Source: Ascoidea tarda (nom. inval.)
Lineage: Eukaryota; Ascomycota; Saccharomycetes; Ascoideales; Ascoideaceae
Assembly: GCA_030560485.1 (NCBI GenBank)
Contig: JAKTTS010000121.1
Coordinates: 1-33,296 of the forward strand
Direction: 5' to 3'
DNA length: 33,296 nt
In this document: positions 1 to 9,689 of the stretch, one piece after another
Position numbering within the stretch: the first letter of the stretch is position 1
Layout of the letters: each line of letters begins with the position of its first letter
Notes under the pieces: generated by a model
Databases searched by the model: none
The model's input: only the letters and a program-made list of their open reading frames with translations
Told to the model about the DNA's origin: nothing
Program-made: the position numbers and the translations under genes

Positions 1-432
1 TTATTCGCAGAGTTTTACATTTTCTTTTCATGAGAGGCCTTTGAATTGTTTCTCAGAAATCATAAAACAGAAAATTTTTTTTATTTAATTCTACATACCA
101 TATATAACTATCCAGTTTACAAATATAATTATTATCAGCAAAGCAATAGGAATCAAAATCAAAATTCATTTCATTCAGTTGATCAACAATCTCACTCACC
201 AACTAAATTGATTCTGATTGTTTCTATTTCGAAGAAATAAATTTTTTTAAGTTTTTACCGAATTACAATCTCTACCATTCACAATCTGCTATTCGAATCA
301 TTTATTAAACATTGGCAACGATGATTATAAAGAAGTTATGTTTTTAGTCGATGCTACTAATTTACTCCACTCACTGAAAAACTCTAATGGCGCTATTCAA
401 CAGCTGGTTTGTCAAATAATTACTAAACTACA
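1..432. other. Unassigned AT-rich flank with a gag-leader-like scrap
   Basis: No gene can be supported. A 64-codon open frame at 46-240 is rich in Asn, Gln, Ser and Tyr, as expected of random AT-rich sequence, and resembles nothing I know. Bases about 306-430 resemble the leader and start of gag of family-2 element A at about 1080-1190: both have GATGATTA, then a T-rich stretch ending in AG, then GATGCTACTAA. This suggests the scrap is a 5' leader of another family-2 copy into or beside which the next LTR lies. The similarity is modest and by eye. Confidence 0.35.
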
Positions 433-1027
433 TGATATTCATGAAAAAAATTAATTCATCAAAATCCGATTTTTTTTTTCATTCAACTACTTAGATTACA
501 ATGATTATCCATCTCTAACATTCTAAAATCATTGTCATACTTGATTTATGCATCAGGATATTCATTTACAATTGTTTAAAAATTGCTCAATAAGCTTCAT
601 TTTGTGCAGTCATATAGGCCACTTTTTATCAAAAGTAGTAAAGCCCCAAAATATATCCATCATTCCAGTTTTAGGTAGAGGTACAAATACAATTGTTATC
701 AACTAAGCAGTCCACTACTAAAGTAATATTTTATTGTCATTTACAAAAAATTACAGCACTGCTTCACTTTGGTCACAAATTTTAATATTTTGCTCACAAT
801 CAAATACTTTTTAATCTTTCTCAGAAAACAGAAAAAGTTATCATTTTTTTTTTTAATGTACTTAAAATACATTATTATCGAATGAATAAATATAAATATT
901 ACTAACTAAGGCATACAGATCAATATTAAAATTTTAATAATACGGTTGATCAATAACTTTACTCATTAACAAAATACATTTTGATTGCTTCAGTTTAATA
1001 AAAAATTAATCTCTTCAAAATTTTACA
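433..1027 (+). repeat. Family-2 LTR, 5' LTR of element A
   Basis: Begins TGATATTCATG and ends TTTTACA, about 595 bp. It aligns by eye with the family-2 LTRs at 17598, 23826 and the reversed ones at 4485, 6126 and 20853. Shared landmarks are a T-rich stretch followed by CATTCAAC near the start, a degenerate version of the CCGCA...TGCGG hairpin near position 590, and a block resembling TAGAGGTACAAATACAATTGTTATCAA. The leader and gag of element A follow directly. It is the more diverged of the forward copies. Confidence 0.75.
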
Positions 1028-2290
1028 GCTTTCCAGTTTTTACTTAGCACAATGTTTCACGTCAATACATCATACGACATTAGCCATGATGATTAAAAAA
1101 AAATTATCTTTTCAGCTGATGCTACTAACGTCACCCAATTTACTAATAGCACCCAATGGCCGGTATTAAAAAGGTGGTTTCTTAACTGTTTTTCAAACTA
1201 CATTGATGCTAACAAATTTGACACTGATGGTTTTATAGATGCCACTGCTGCTAACAGAATTCGTTATTCATTTGCTGAAATTGTTGAGAAATTTATTGGT
1301 GACGGTTTTTTTTTGATTTTCGCAAAACTTAAGATGAGAACAATGGTGTTCAAATGATGGTCAAAATAAACAGCAGATTGATCAATTTTGGGAAGGTTGA
1401 TTCAATGAAACTATTCATGAAAAAATTCGACACTCATTCAAAATTTATCAATCCACAAAGTAAACAAAATAACCAAAAATTTTACATTCACTAATTATCT
1501 CATGAACAATCATATAATTTATTATTTTGATAATGATCTATTTTAACAATTACATGAAACTGCAATCATACAACAATGATATGAACCATATTATGATTCA
1601 GCTACATCTCTGTATAAAAATGATGATTTCATTATTTAAAAACATTAATTGTATTACTAACATTATTCATTATTTTTATTTTTTTTTAGAATAATTTGAA
1701 AATTTTATGATGAAAACCTCTATTTTTAAATATCGAAATTTGGATTTTATTTTAGAATTTCCTATTATTAAAATTTTATGTATAATTATCAGTTTCAATA
1801 GATAATCATTCACATATTAACTTCCAATAATCAATAATCAAGTGTATATTATCTATTTAATAAATTTAAATTATAAAATTTTTTATTAAGGTCTGTTTTC
1901 AATTTAGAAATGTTGGCTATAAATGACAAGCTTTTCATCAAAATAGTTACAATATTATTTGGGGTTTTTTGACACTTTCAAGTCAAATGCTTCTTATGTC
2001 GCGTTGGTGAAATTAAAATTTGAAAATGTTGCCAAAATCCTCAAAGCAAAATGTCAAAGTGGTAGCCAAACTGAAATCGCTTTCAAGATGACTGATCAAT
2101 CTGAAAATGATATTTTAAAAAATATTCATGAAATAAAATTAGAAAAAATATATGCCGATAAAACTGGTAAAATGAAAAACCATTTTTGATGGTGAAGAAG
2201 CAAACTTGGCATTTTGTAAAATCAAGTGTTCCAATTTCGTTTTAATGGGTCATCTTTGCAATACATCCAACAATCCAAAAAAAAAAAATT
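1028..2290 (+). pseudogene. Decayed copia gag of element A, family 2
   Basis: The leader ends in a T-rich stretch and CAG at 1115, followed by gag-like sequence. Recognisable peptide matter around 1140-1310 (QWPVLKRWF, NYIDANKF, RIRYSFAEIVEKF) matches copy B at 18972-19140 and the family-1 gags at about 8255 and 25375. After the inserted LTR (1389-1901), reading resumes with LAINDKLFIKIVT-like and YVALVKLKFENVAKIL-like sequence. Near 2216-2270 the sequence KCSNFVLMGHLCNTS is a remnant of a CCHC zinc knuckle, the RNA-binding module at the end of copia Gag. Gag would form the virus-like particle. Heavily broken. Confidence 0.7.
1389..1901 (+). repeat. Solo family-1 LTR inside gag of element A
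   Basis: Begins TGGGAAGG and ends TTTTCA; about 513 bp, shorter than other family-1 LTRs (about 650-720 bp). It shares with them ATTCAAAATTTATCAATCCAC, a CATTCACTAATTAT block and the motif TGATGATTTCATTA at 1621-1634. It interrupts gag: the flanking sequence lines up with uninterrupted gag of copy B at about 19170-19260. The bases before it (1385-1388, ATTT) match those after it (1902-1905, ATTT), compatible with a target-site duplication, though such a short AT match is weak. No internal element sequence remains, so it is a solo LTR. Confidence 0.75.
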
Positions 2291-2329
2291 TTGACATAAA
2301 TAATGTTAAAGTTTACTTAGTTTAATGTC

Positions 2330-2650
2330 CAGTTGATTATTATGTTGATTTTGACAAATCAAATAATGCGGAAAAAGTCAATATTGTTGATGAAACTTGT
2401 CATACTAAATTTATTTTGTACTCAGGTTAATCAACTAATGTTGTCAATGATTCGAAGGTACTTACCGATATGAACAAAACTAGTAGTGCTATTGATGAAG
2501 TTAATGGTGATAATATTTTGAATCTGGAAAAAACAGTTAAAATCAATTTTCTATTATTGAACAATGCCAAATTTGATGCAGGCGCTCTTTGTAATATCAT
2601 CGGGTTGCCGAAACTATTAAACAGCAAATATTCAGTGAAAATCAAAAACT
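2330..2650 (+). pseudogene. Copia protease (PR) remnant, element A
   Basis: The stretch follows the copia PR pattern: a start resembling the active-site region of copia PRs, then IDEVNGDNI, then VKINFLLLNNAKF and CNIIGLPKLLNSKYSVKI. The last part corresponds to the PR tail usually written N-V-L-Y-V-P-x-L-x-x-N-L-I-S-x-x-K-L. Copy B has the matching piece at 19813-20034 (NNPKF...MASLPKLLDSEYSGKI). PR would cut the Gag-Pol polyprotein. Part of a broken element. Confidence 0.65.
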
Positions 2651-2659
2651 AGAAATTTT

Positions 2660-3590
2660 TTATTTTTAAAAAAGACAAATCTGTTTCATCAAAAAATAAA
2701 ATTGATAAAATATGGTTTTTTACTTCCAATACAATTTAAAATGAAAAGTGGTTATATGTTCAAAAAAGTATTAACCAATTTTATGAAAGTAATGTTCATT
2801 GTTCATTGAACTAAATGAAATCACTATGCAATGGAGACTATTCTGATGCTTAAATAAATCACCCGTTGGATGTTAGTGAAACATTTTCTGCTATTTTAGA
2901 TAAAACAAGCGAAAAAGATTTAAATGTCAGCAATTTCAAAAGCACACAAATTAGTGAATCTGTTTCCGCTGTTTTGGAAAAACCAGTTAATGAGATCTAC
3001 GGGTTTATTGTGACAGAACATGAATTAAATTTTGCTGTTAGTAATTTTTTTATGTTGAAAATAAAAGATCTAAACAATTTGATGTAATCATTGAAAATTT
3101 TTATAAATTCAACCATCTTTAACAAGAAAACGTTGTAATTTACTCAAACTAATAATGAGCTCAATGCTAATAAATTTTAATTATATTGGAACAAAAAATT
3201 TTCGTTTTTTCTAACTGCACTACATTCTGGAATTCAAAATAGGAAACCCAAAAAGAAAACCAAACAAATTGAAATAAAAATGAAACAATTTTTTACTGAT
3301 TGAAATGTTCCAAAAAAATATTGGAATTTTGCATTCCGTCATTTAATATTTACTTACAAAAGTTTGCCTTTTCACAACAAAAATATTCTTCTGTGCGAAA
3401 GACTAAAAAAAACAGCAAAACCCGTACCAGTCTTAATTTTGCTTGGTGATTCGGGATATAATTCAATCCCAATGTTTTTCAAAAACCTTTCAAAAAAAGC
3501 ATTACCAACCCATTTTTTGGTTTTATTAATGCTAATAAAATTTTATTCATTTGTCATAAAACCAAAATACCGTCTTTAGATCAAATTGAT
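2660..3590 (+). pseudogene. Copia integrase (IN) remnant, element A
   Basis: Two recognisable parts. Around 2866-3087, EIYGFIVTEHELNFAVSNFF resembles the start of the copia IN catalytic core (Y-x-x-x-x-x-D-x-x-S/T-x-x). It matches copy B at about 20330-20400 (KFYELIVTQHQLNF). Around 3320-3580, FAFRHLIFTYKSLP and ILLGDSGYNSIPMFFKN resemble the C-terminal copia IN stretch with the A-x-Y-x-x-N-R-x-P and F-G-C-x-x-Y-x-x-I-P patterns. The middle is not readable. IN would insert the cDNA. Broken. Confidence 0.55.
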
Positions 3591-3599
3591 TCAAATCAA

Positions 3600-4484
3600 T
3601 CAATAACTCTTTTCCGTTAAAGCATGAAAATCAAAACCAAAAAGCAAACACAAGCTCATATCAATCATATCCTATCTTAAGAGACACGAATTTTTCATCT
3701 TCACTGCCATCGATAATTCAACATATTGAAATGACAAAAGTTGATGAAAATTTGAACAAAATTTATGATAAAACATTAGACACATTAATAAATGATATAC
3801 TAGAGATTTCATTCAATAATCATGAAGGAAGCAAAACCGAAACTTAAAGCAAACTCTGTGAAATTTCGATTGAAGAGAGAATAATGTTCATATTGAAATT
3901 ACAAGTAAAAAATAAAATTGAGGCCCAATTGATGAAAAAATAAATATATTGAGTCAAATTATTATCACAAGTCGTAATCTTATTTTTCTCTCGACTTATC
4001 AATCAAAAAATATAAATCGGTAAAACATATGTTAAAAATAAATAAATTATAACATTACATATTGTCACTTTTCAAAATACATGAGAATGAATTGAAACAC
4101 AGATCACAAGAAAGGAATTTGAATTTATTTTTGATAAAACAAATAAAATAAGAAAAAGGAAATAATAACTCAGAAAACGAGAATTCAAACAAGTAAAAGC
4201 AGCTCACAAAAAATTTATTAAATCAAACACAACTATTATTTTCGAAAAAGAAAAAAGTTGTTCAAAACTTTTATTCAGATGGTTTTAAAAACGATGAAAA
4301 CCAATACGAAATTCATGCTATTGCAAATAAAGTGGATTCATTAAAATCAAGTAACGTTTATTCAACTGCTGCTAGATGGTGATGTCAATTACAAAAATGA
4401 GAATGGTTAATAAGGTTTTAATGTTAAACAAAAAGGAGAAAACAAAAAATGATTCAAAACAAAACATGTTGCAAATGGGTTTTT
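3600..4484 (+). pseudogene. IN-RT linker and start of copia RT, element A
   Basis: About 3600-4240 is low-complexity, A-rich sequence that matches the same region in copy B (about 21600-22200) and in fragment C (29320-29800); such linkers are poorly conserved in copia elements. From about 4250 the RT begins: IHAIANKVDSLKSSNVYSTAAR, the copia pattern A-I-x-x-E-x-x-S-L-x-x-N-x-x-W/Y. The matching part of copy B is at 22217-22423. RT then ends at the reversed LTR starting at 4485. Broken. Confidence 0.65.
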
Positions 4485-5083
4485 TGAAAAAGTTTGAAGG
4501 CATTGATCTATTACTAATTTGAAGCAGTTGGAATGTATTAAATTATTGAGTAAAATTATTGATGAACTAGATGAGTTTAATTTTAAAATTGATTTTCATT
4601 GCAAGAATAATAATATTTATATTTATTATTTTTAACTGTTATTTGAATCGTGTGAAGTAAAAGTCATAATTTGATGGGGTTTTATATTGTTTGAAAAGCA
4701 ATATAAAGTTTTTATTTTTAAAAACAATATGAAATTGTATCCATAAAACGAGAGAGCGCTGTAATGTTTGGTAAATGACCAATCACTAATATTTGAATTG
4801 TTGACTGCATAAATGATAATAATTGTAGTTGTACAACTAGATTAAAATAAAGTGATATATTTAACATAAAAGATAAGAGTTTGCTGAAAATGCAGGTCAG
4901 ATAACAGCACAAAATTTGGGTTTTGCAACAATGTTGAAGTATTTTTTTATGAATATAATAAAATTTGAAGTAAGTATAGGGAGGCTTTTAAAAAAAACAA
5001 AACAGATACTTAATTTTACTGAAGTAGTTGAATGAAAAGAAAAATCGGACAGTGATTGATTAGTATTTTTTATACTAAACCCA
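4485..5083 (-). repeat. Family-2 LTR (reverse), 3' LTR of the reverse fragment
   Basis: About 599 bp. On the minus strand it starts TGGGTTTAGTAT and ends near CTTTTTCA. It shares the CATTCAACTACTTCA block, a weakened copy of the hairpin region (around 4905) and the TAGTTGTACAACTACAATTATTATCA block with other family-2 LTRs. It directly follows RNase H on the minus strand, as a 3' LTR should. Confidence 0.75.
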
Positions 5084-6125
5084 ATATTTTAATTAGCCAA
5101 AATTAAAATTGGAATTTGAAAAATAATTATTTGGTATCGATATGTTTTGATTGATTGTAATTATTTTGAGAGGGTGAAATTGTCAAATATAAAAATGTAT
5201 CTCTAAATATATTGATAGTGTTAATTTACTAGTTTAATTTTTTTAAAATGTTTTTGAAGAAAATTTCATCATTTATGGCTTCTGTGAATCCAATATATTC
5301 TGTTTCAGCTGATGATGAAGCAACTGGCAGTTGTGTTTTTGATGACCATAAAACTAAATTACAATCCCCTAATGAAAAATATTTGGTTTGACTTTTTTCG
5401 GACTCGATGTCATTTAGAAATTCTGAATTTCAACCAACAATAAGATTGATTGTTCCTTGTTCTGGAAATTTTTTTGATATGACTTTTCTGCGTTTTATGA
5501 AACTATCTGATATTTTTGGATAACCATCGAATATTATTATTTTTGGAACAAATAACAAAATTTATTGTTTGACGATCATATTGTAATACTTTTATTGGTC
5601 CCGATGAATAATATTTGGTAAGTTTAGATTAGATTTTTGAACAAATTCAAACTGCAAAACAAATTTTATATCTAACAGTGCTTAGCATGAATGTTAACGT
5701 ACCAACAGTAAATTGTACATGGAATGAATTGTCTTATCAAGAACATTTTATGCAAAGTCCTTTTAAAAATTTTTTGTGAAAAAAGATTTTGAATCTTTTG
5801 ATTTTTCAACATTAAAGTGTGATTGATTTTGGATGTGAATTTTTTTAATGATACTTTAAGTCAAGTCAACATTTTGCCGATAGTTATAACAAGAAATAAT
5901 TTCTGAAATACAGATATCTTTTATTGTAAAATTGTTAAAGAGAAACAGTTTAACCGTATCAATGAATGTTTAGAATAGACCGGCAAATAAAATATGAGCA
6001 GCGTAAACAAAAATCAAAGAATCATTTTTGTGAAATAGAGAAGAATTTGGAACACTTTGTCGAAAGAATCTGTGTTCAACTAAAACTTCTTTAATAGTAT
6101 TAAACCAAATGTGGAAGGCTTGTCC
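5084..6125 (-). pseudogene. Copia RT (C-terminal half) and RNase H remnant
   Basis: On the minus strand, 6120-5970 carries the RT stretch W-F-N-x-I...F-x-x-S-x-x-x-S-S-L-F...VYAAHILFAG, which corresponds to the copia RT catalytic motif region Y-V-D-D-I-L-I-x-G. About 5430-5250 carries RNase H (DIESEKSQTKYFSL, LVLWSSKTQLPVASSSAETEYIGFTEA), matching the copia pattern S-W-x-S-K-x-Q-x-x-V-A-x-S-S-x-E-A-E-Y. Near 5170-5120, NQSKHIDTK recalls the R-S-K-H-I-x-I tail. RT and RNase H copy the RNA genome into DNA. Broken. Confidence 0.7.
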
Positions 6126-6719
6126 TGTAAAAATTTGAAGCAAATAATCTATGATCAAATTGAAGCAATCAGAAAGTGTTTAGTTATTTAGTCAAGTTAT
6201 TGATCTAATAGATTTGTTGAATTTTGAAATTGATTTGTATCACTCAGTTAATAAGATTAATATTTATTAATTTGAGTTATATAAATTATGTAGAACAAAA
6301 AGCAAAATTTGATGTTTTTTTATATTGTCTGAGAAACAATACAAATTATTTAATTCTAAAGAAAATATTATATTTTATGAATAAAATCAGGCAGTGCGCT
6401 AATTATTTGTGAATTACTGTTTCATAATATTTAAATAATTAACTGAATAATTGTTAATAATTGTAATTGTACTACTAGATAATGTTAGAATGATGTGATT
6501 AACATAAGGGCTTGGCACTCACAATAAAATGCTGCTCACATAAGCGCACAAAATCCGGGCTAATGACAATTTTGCGAGTAATTGTGAATAAATATACTAG
6601 CGCTTAAAATAAATATTGCAATGCACGTAAAAAGATGGAAATCAATAATGAGAGTAACAGAAATAGTTAAATAAAAAAAAAATCGTTTTGTGATATATTA
6701 ATTTTTTTGATATGTTTCA
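6126..6719 (-). repeat. Solo family-2 LTR inside RT of the reverse fragment
   Basis: About 594 bp, minus strand start TGAAACATATC, end TTTTTACA. It contains the conserved block AATGATGTGATTAACAT (6489-6505, reverse of ATGTTAATCACATCATT) and AGTAGTACAATTACAATTATTAACAA on the minus strand. RT sequence of the reverse fragment lies on both sides and resumes at the expected place in the protein, so this is a later insertion reduced to a solo LTR. No clear target-site duplication was seen. Confidence 0.75.
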
Positions 6720-7451
6720 AAAACCATCCACTTGTTTTTAACTTCGAAAACAAATTTGGTGGTGTACCAGTGAGTGCTGAAAAATCAAGGAAAACAGTCC
6801 AATTGAATGGACCATTTAGAAAAATAGTTTATGAATCAAGTTGGTTGACAGTATAATTATTGATTGACAAATTCATGATTCATCTGAGTCTGTCAAATTT
6901 CATCAGTCAGACACTACCGTTAACATAGTTTGTTCCAACTTTTGAAAAAACTTTTTGCAGCAAATATTACTTAAAATCCTTTTTTTTTTTCTCCATCTTT
7001 TTTGATTTTAAAGATCCATTCATTATTTCCAGTTGTGTAACTGACATCACCACCTAGAAACAGTTAAATAAACGTTAATTGATTTGACTGAGTCCATTTC
7101 ATTTTCAATAGCGTTGACCCAGTGTTGTTTTTTTTTATTTTTAAAGCCATCGAAATAAAAGATTAAAGACCTGTTTTCATTTTCGCAACTAACAGATGTG
7201 TTTCATCAAATATACCATTTGTGACCAACTTTAATTTAGATCAAGCTTTGTCATCTGAGTCATTATTTTTATTTTTTTCAAGCATTGAAGTATTCAAAAA
7301 TAAATTAAAGTTCTTTTCAAGTCATGTAATTTTTAATTAATTTTTATAAATTTTGACAAATGTCAATTGTTGAAGTTTTGGTTCAATGATTTTTAACATT
7401 GGTTTTATCTATTTGAAATGGTTATGTTTAATGTGTAGTAAGTACAATAGG
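6720..7451 (-). pseudogene. Linker and N-terminal copia RT remnant
   Basis: On the minus strand: NAIENEMDSVKSINVYLTVSR (about 7110-7045), NEWIFKIKKDGEKKK (about 7035-6990; copia pattern W-V-F-K-x-K), and FLNGPFNWTVF...FSKLKTSGWF (about 6820-6730; copia pattern F-L-N-G...V-C-K-L-K-K-S-L-Y-G). Copy B shows FLNGPINYIEVFYLPTL at about 22550. The stretch 7150-7451 is the poorly conserved IN-RT linker. Broken. Confidence 0.7.
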
Positions 7452-8172
7452 TGAAGAAGTTGTAATTAAGAAAGCCATATTTTTATTTATAATTAATCAG
7501 TATACAGATTTCAAATAATAAGCAAAATTTTCCCATTTACGAATAATCACACAGGCAATTATTTCACTAATTATTTTAATAATGATTTAGTCTAACATTA
7601 ATTTCAAATTTCAATCCTACTAAAATACGATGAACCACATTATAAATCAATTACATTTCGCTTTAAAATTGATGATGTCATTAAAGTAAATTTTTAACTT
7701 TATCACCAAATTTACATTTTATCTATTTCCATCATCTTCCAAAATATTTTTACAGTTCTAGTATGAAAAATTTTATTTTTGAACAACTTACTTTAAATTC
7801 TATTTTTGGACTTTCAAGTATTAAAATTCTATTTAAAATTATGATATTTTTGAAGAATTATTCGTATAATAAAAATTTGAGTTACAAAATTTCATGTTAT
7901 TTTCCAAACTAATTTCAGCATTATATAATGAGGTTTCATGATTTTCAAAATCATATGAATTATTCTAAAAAATTTTTAAAAATTTTCTCAATAAACTGGT
8001 CATATTTTCTTGATATTTTCGATATGGAGTTTTAATGAATTCTCTATTTTGATAGACAATAATTTATTTATTCAACTACAATATTCAATTACATTTTATT
8101 TATATCATTAATAAAAATCATAAAAATCTCAGATTTCCAATATTTACCGGCCACAATCTTGGAATTTTCACA
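7452..8172 (+). repeat. Family-1 LTR, 5' LTR
   Basis: Starts TGAAGAAGTTG and ends GGAATTTTCACA; about 721 bp. Contains TGATGATGTCATTA at 7670-7683, the best conserved block of this LTR family. It aligns with forward copies at 24595 and 28639 and reverse copies at 9690, 18317 and 25995. The gag leader follows at 8173. Confidence 0.75.
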
Positions 8173-8930
8173 ACAATGAAACATTGGGCAGAATGATTTC
8201 AAAAATATTGGTTTGTTAATCAAGTCCATCAAAATCGATCAATTTATTTCAGGTGCTGAATGGCCGGTATTTAAAATCATGTTTGCAAGAAAGATTACAA
8301 ACTTCGTTGATACTGACGACTTTAATCTCGAAATTTTTGAAGTTGCTATCAATGATAATCAAGCTTTTCGTCGATTTGCTGCTGTCATCTGAATTTTAAT
8401 TAAAGTCTCACTATCCTCAAATGTTATAAATATTTTTGAAGAGGACAACGATGTTGAAATGTTTGTTGAAATGAATCAAGAATTTATAAATTTAAGAAAC
8501 CTCAAAAAGACCAATTTGTTAGGAAATTTAATAAAAGCATCAATTGCTTCATCAAATGATTAAGTCCATAAAAGGGTAATTATTGTTGTTTCTCCGCATT
8601 ATCCAGTTATTAAATTGATTGCTCCTTATGATGTTTTACTTAAGTTATAAAATAAAAAAGATGCCAAATATTTTAGTCACATTAAATTAATGACTAACAG
8701 TTTTGTTGCTAATTCAAAAATGGAGTCATTTTAAATTAATGGGTTTCTTAAAGATGTTAATGACATCAAAAAAAAAATTTATTTTGTGACAATTCAGTTT
8801 GTACCAGAACCAATTATTAATTTGAAAAGGCGAACACTATGATATTTGAAATTAAATGCCTTAATTGTGGTGGTATTGGTCATTATATCAAAAAATGCAA
8901 ATTAATCAAAAAAATTCCACTTTCATAAAA
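8173..8930 (+). pseudogene. Family-1 copia gag with CCHC zinc knuckle
   Basis: The leader ends in TTTATTTCAG at 8252. Gag follows: GAEWPVFKIMFARKITNFVDTDDFNL, matching the second family-1 gag at about 25372. Further on, NMFVEMNQEFINLRNLKKT-like sequence near 8450-8510 resembles EMCHKMNQKFMNLNNFENLKL of the second copy. At 8857-8898 lies a textbook zinc knuckle CLNCGGIGHYIKKC, spacing C-x2-C-x4-H-x4-C, followed by Lys-rich residues. Copia Gag binds RNA through this module and builds the particle. Some breaks. Confidence 0.8.
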
Positions 8931-8968
8931 AAATTCAATTAATTGGATATACTGATTATTTCAATGAT

Positions 8969-9442
8969 GTGGTTAATAGTTACAATAAATCTAAGCTTCA
9001 AAAAATCAATTTGATTAAAATCCAACAAGATATTAAATATGATGTTGACTCAAGTCCTAAAATTTATATTACTAGCAGTATCAAACTTCTTTGTAAGAAT
9101 CGTCGAATTAATATTCTTGTTGAAAGTGTGAATGGAGAACACATTTCCAATATTGAAAGAGCTGGTAATTTTGAGATTTTCAAATTAACAAATGTCAAGT
9201 TAATAAAAACTTTGCCACAAAACAATATAAGTCTTGTGAAGTTAGCAGAAAATGGTCACACGGCTGATATTGATGATCATACAATAATCATTTGCAATGA
9301 AAAATCTGATATTGTTCACACTAATAAATCAAACAATTTGTGGGTTTTAAGTGCAAAAAAATTTAAAAATCATTTGATTTCAATCACTGAATCAGATTTT
9401 TTACAACTACAACAAATAAATAAATATTGTTCAATCAATTAA
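8969..9442 (+). pseudogene. Family-1 copia protease and GAG-pre-integrase region
   Basis: The longest open frame of the window, 157 codons. Residues about 27-100 follow the copia PR pattern: a start region (VDSSPKIYITSSIKLL), then VESVNGEHISNIERAG (compare V-x-x-A-N-G-E-x-I-x-x-x-G-x-G) and FKLTNVKLIKTLPQNNISLVKLAENGHTADI (compare L-x-x-V-L-x-x-P-x-L-x-x-N-L-I-S-V-x-K-L-x-x-x-G). The remainder (NEKSDIVHTNKSNNLWVL) matches the beginning of the GAG-pre-integrase region. The start methionine is only the first in the frame; in the element this was part of a polyprotein. Fossil. Confidence 0.75.
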
Positions 9443-9689
9443 CCAAAGACATTATCCAGCAATAAGAACAAAAAAGAAAATATCACTGCTACAGTTAAAA
9501 ATGTGAAGTTTGTTGTTCATTATTAAACAAAACAAACAAGTCGAAACTCAAAAAAAATAGGGGATTTACTCTTGGTGAATATATAGCGACAGATTTTGCT
9601 TGTCCAATAAATAATCTCTTTGAATTATTTGTCATAGAACATAAATCACTTTTTATTATCGGTGAAATATTTAAGTTCAATTGTCAAGA
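9443..9689 (+). pseudogene. Start of family-1 copia integrase core
   Basis: After an A-rich stretch, about 9535-9689 reads RGFTLGEYIATDFACPINNLF, resembling the copia IN core opening L-E-x-I-H-x-D-x-x-G-P-I. Reading goes on a little further and is cut where a reversed family-1 LTR begins at 9690. Antisense open frames over the same bases are chance. Confidence 0.55.

Larger units (their letters stand above)
433..4484 (+). mobile_element. Family-2 Ty1/copia element A, 5' part (LTR, gag, PR, IN, RT start)
   Basis: A decayed copia-type retrotransposon reading rightward. Parts in order: LTR 433-1027, leader and gag about 1028-2290 (split by a solo family-1 LTR), PR about 2330-2650, IN about 2660-3590, a poorly conserved linker about 3600-4240, and the beginning of RT about 4250-4484. 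The order PR-IN-RT is diagnostic of Ty1/copia. Copy B (17598-24424) has the same parts in the same order and was my main guide. The element stops where a reversed family-2 LTR begins at 4485. A family-2 RNase H and LTR on the same strand at 16883-18183 is probably its far end, displaced by about 12 kb of later insertions. Broken many times (well over ten); old. Confidence 0.8.
4485..7451 (-). mobile_element. Family-2 copia fragment, reverse strand (RT, RNase H, 3' LTR)
   Basis: Reading leftward: linker and RT start about 7450-6990, RT to 6720, a solo LTR (6719-6126), RT resuming at 6125, connection and RNase H to about 5090, then the 3' LTR 5083-4485. Pieces visible include WVNAIENEMDSVKSINVY near 7100-7050, HIWFNTIKEVLVEHRFFRQS and SLIFVYAAHILFAG near 6120-5970, and the RNase H stretch DIESEKSQTKYFSL...SSAETEYIGFTEAINDEIFF near 5420-5250. 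The gag-PR-IN half is missing; the left-reading element is cut by a family-1 LTR at 7452. It probably inserted into RT of element A. Many breaks; old. Confidence 0.75.
7452..9689 (+). mobile_element. Family-1 Ty1/copia element, 5' part (LTR, gag, PR, IN start)
   Basis: Order: LTR 7452-8172, leader, gag about 8255-8930 with a well-kept zinc knuckle, PR about 8969-9300, GAG-pre-integrase region to about 9440, and the beginning of the IN core (about 9535-9689). It then meets a reversed family-1 LTR. The gag is homologous to family-2 gag but clearly distinct. It is the best preserved gag-PR stretch of the window, with a 157-codon frame still open, so it is younger than, or decayed less than, the family-2 copies. 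About ten or fewer breaks in this part. Confidence 0.8.

Noticed and set aside
46-240. 64-codon open frame near the left edge, Asn/Gln-rich
   Set aside because: Composition expected of AT-rich noncoding DNA; no domain, no homologous frame in other copies of the window.
2563-2580. KFDAGALCNII looks like the active site of a Ty3/gypsy-type retropepsin
   Set aside because: It lies at the tail of a copia PR, where copia proteins have a V-L-Y-V-P-x-L-x-x-N-L-I-S stretch; copy B has KFVTTFFRNMASL there. The gypsy resemblance is chance, and the domain order is copia.
433-6719. Opposed family-2 LTRs read as terminal inverted repeats of a large DNA transposon or Polinton-like element
   Set aside because: The repeats begin TG and end CA, occur in both orientations at many places, and adjoin RNase H or gag as LTRs do. 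No transposase, polymerase B or capsid-like protein is visible.
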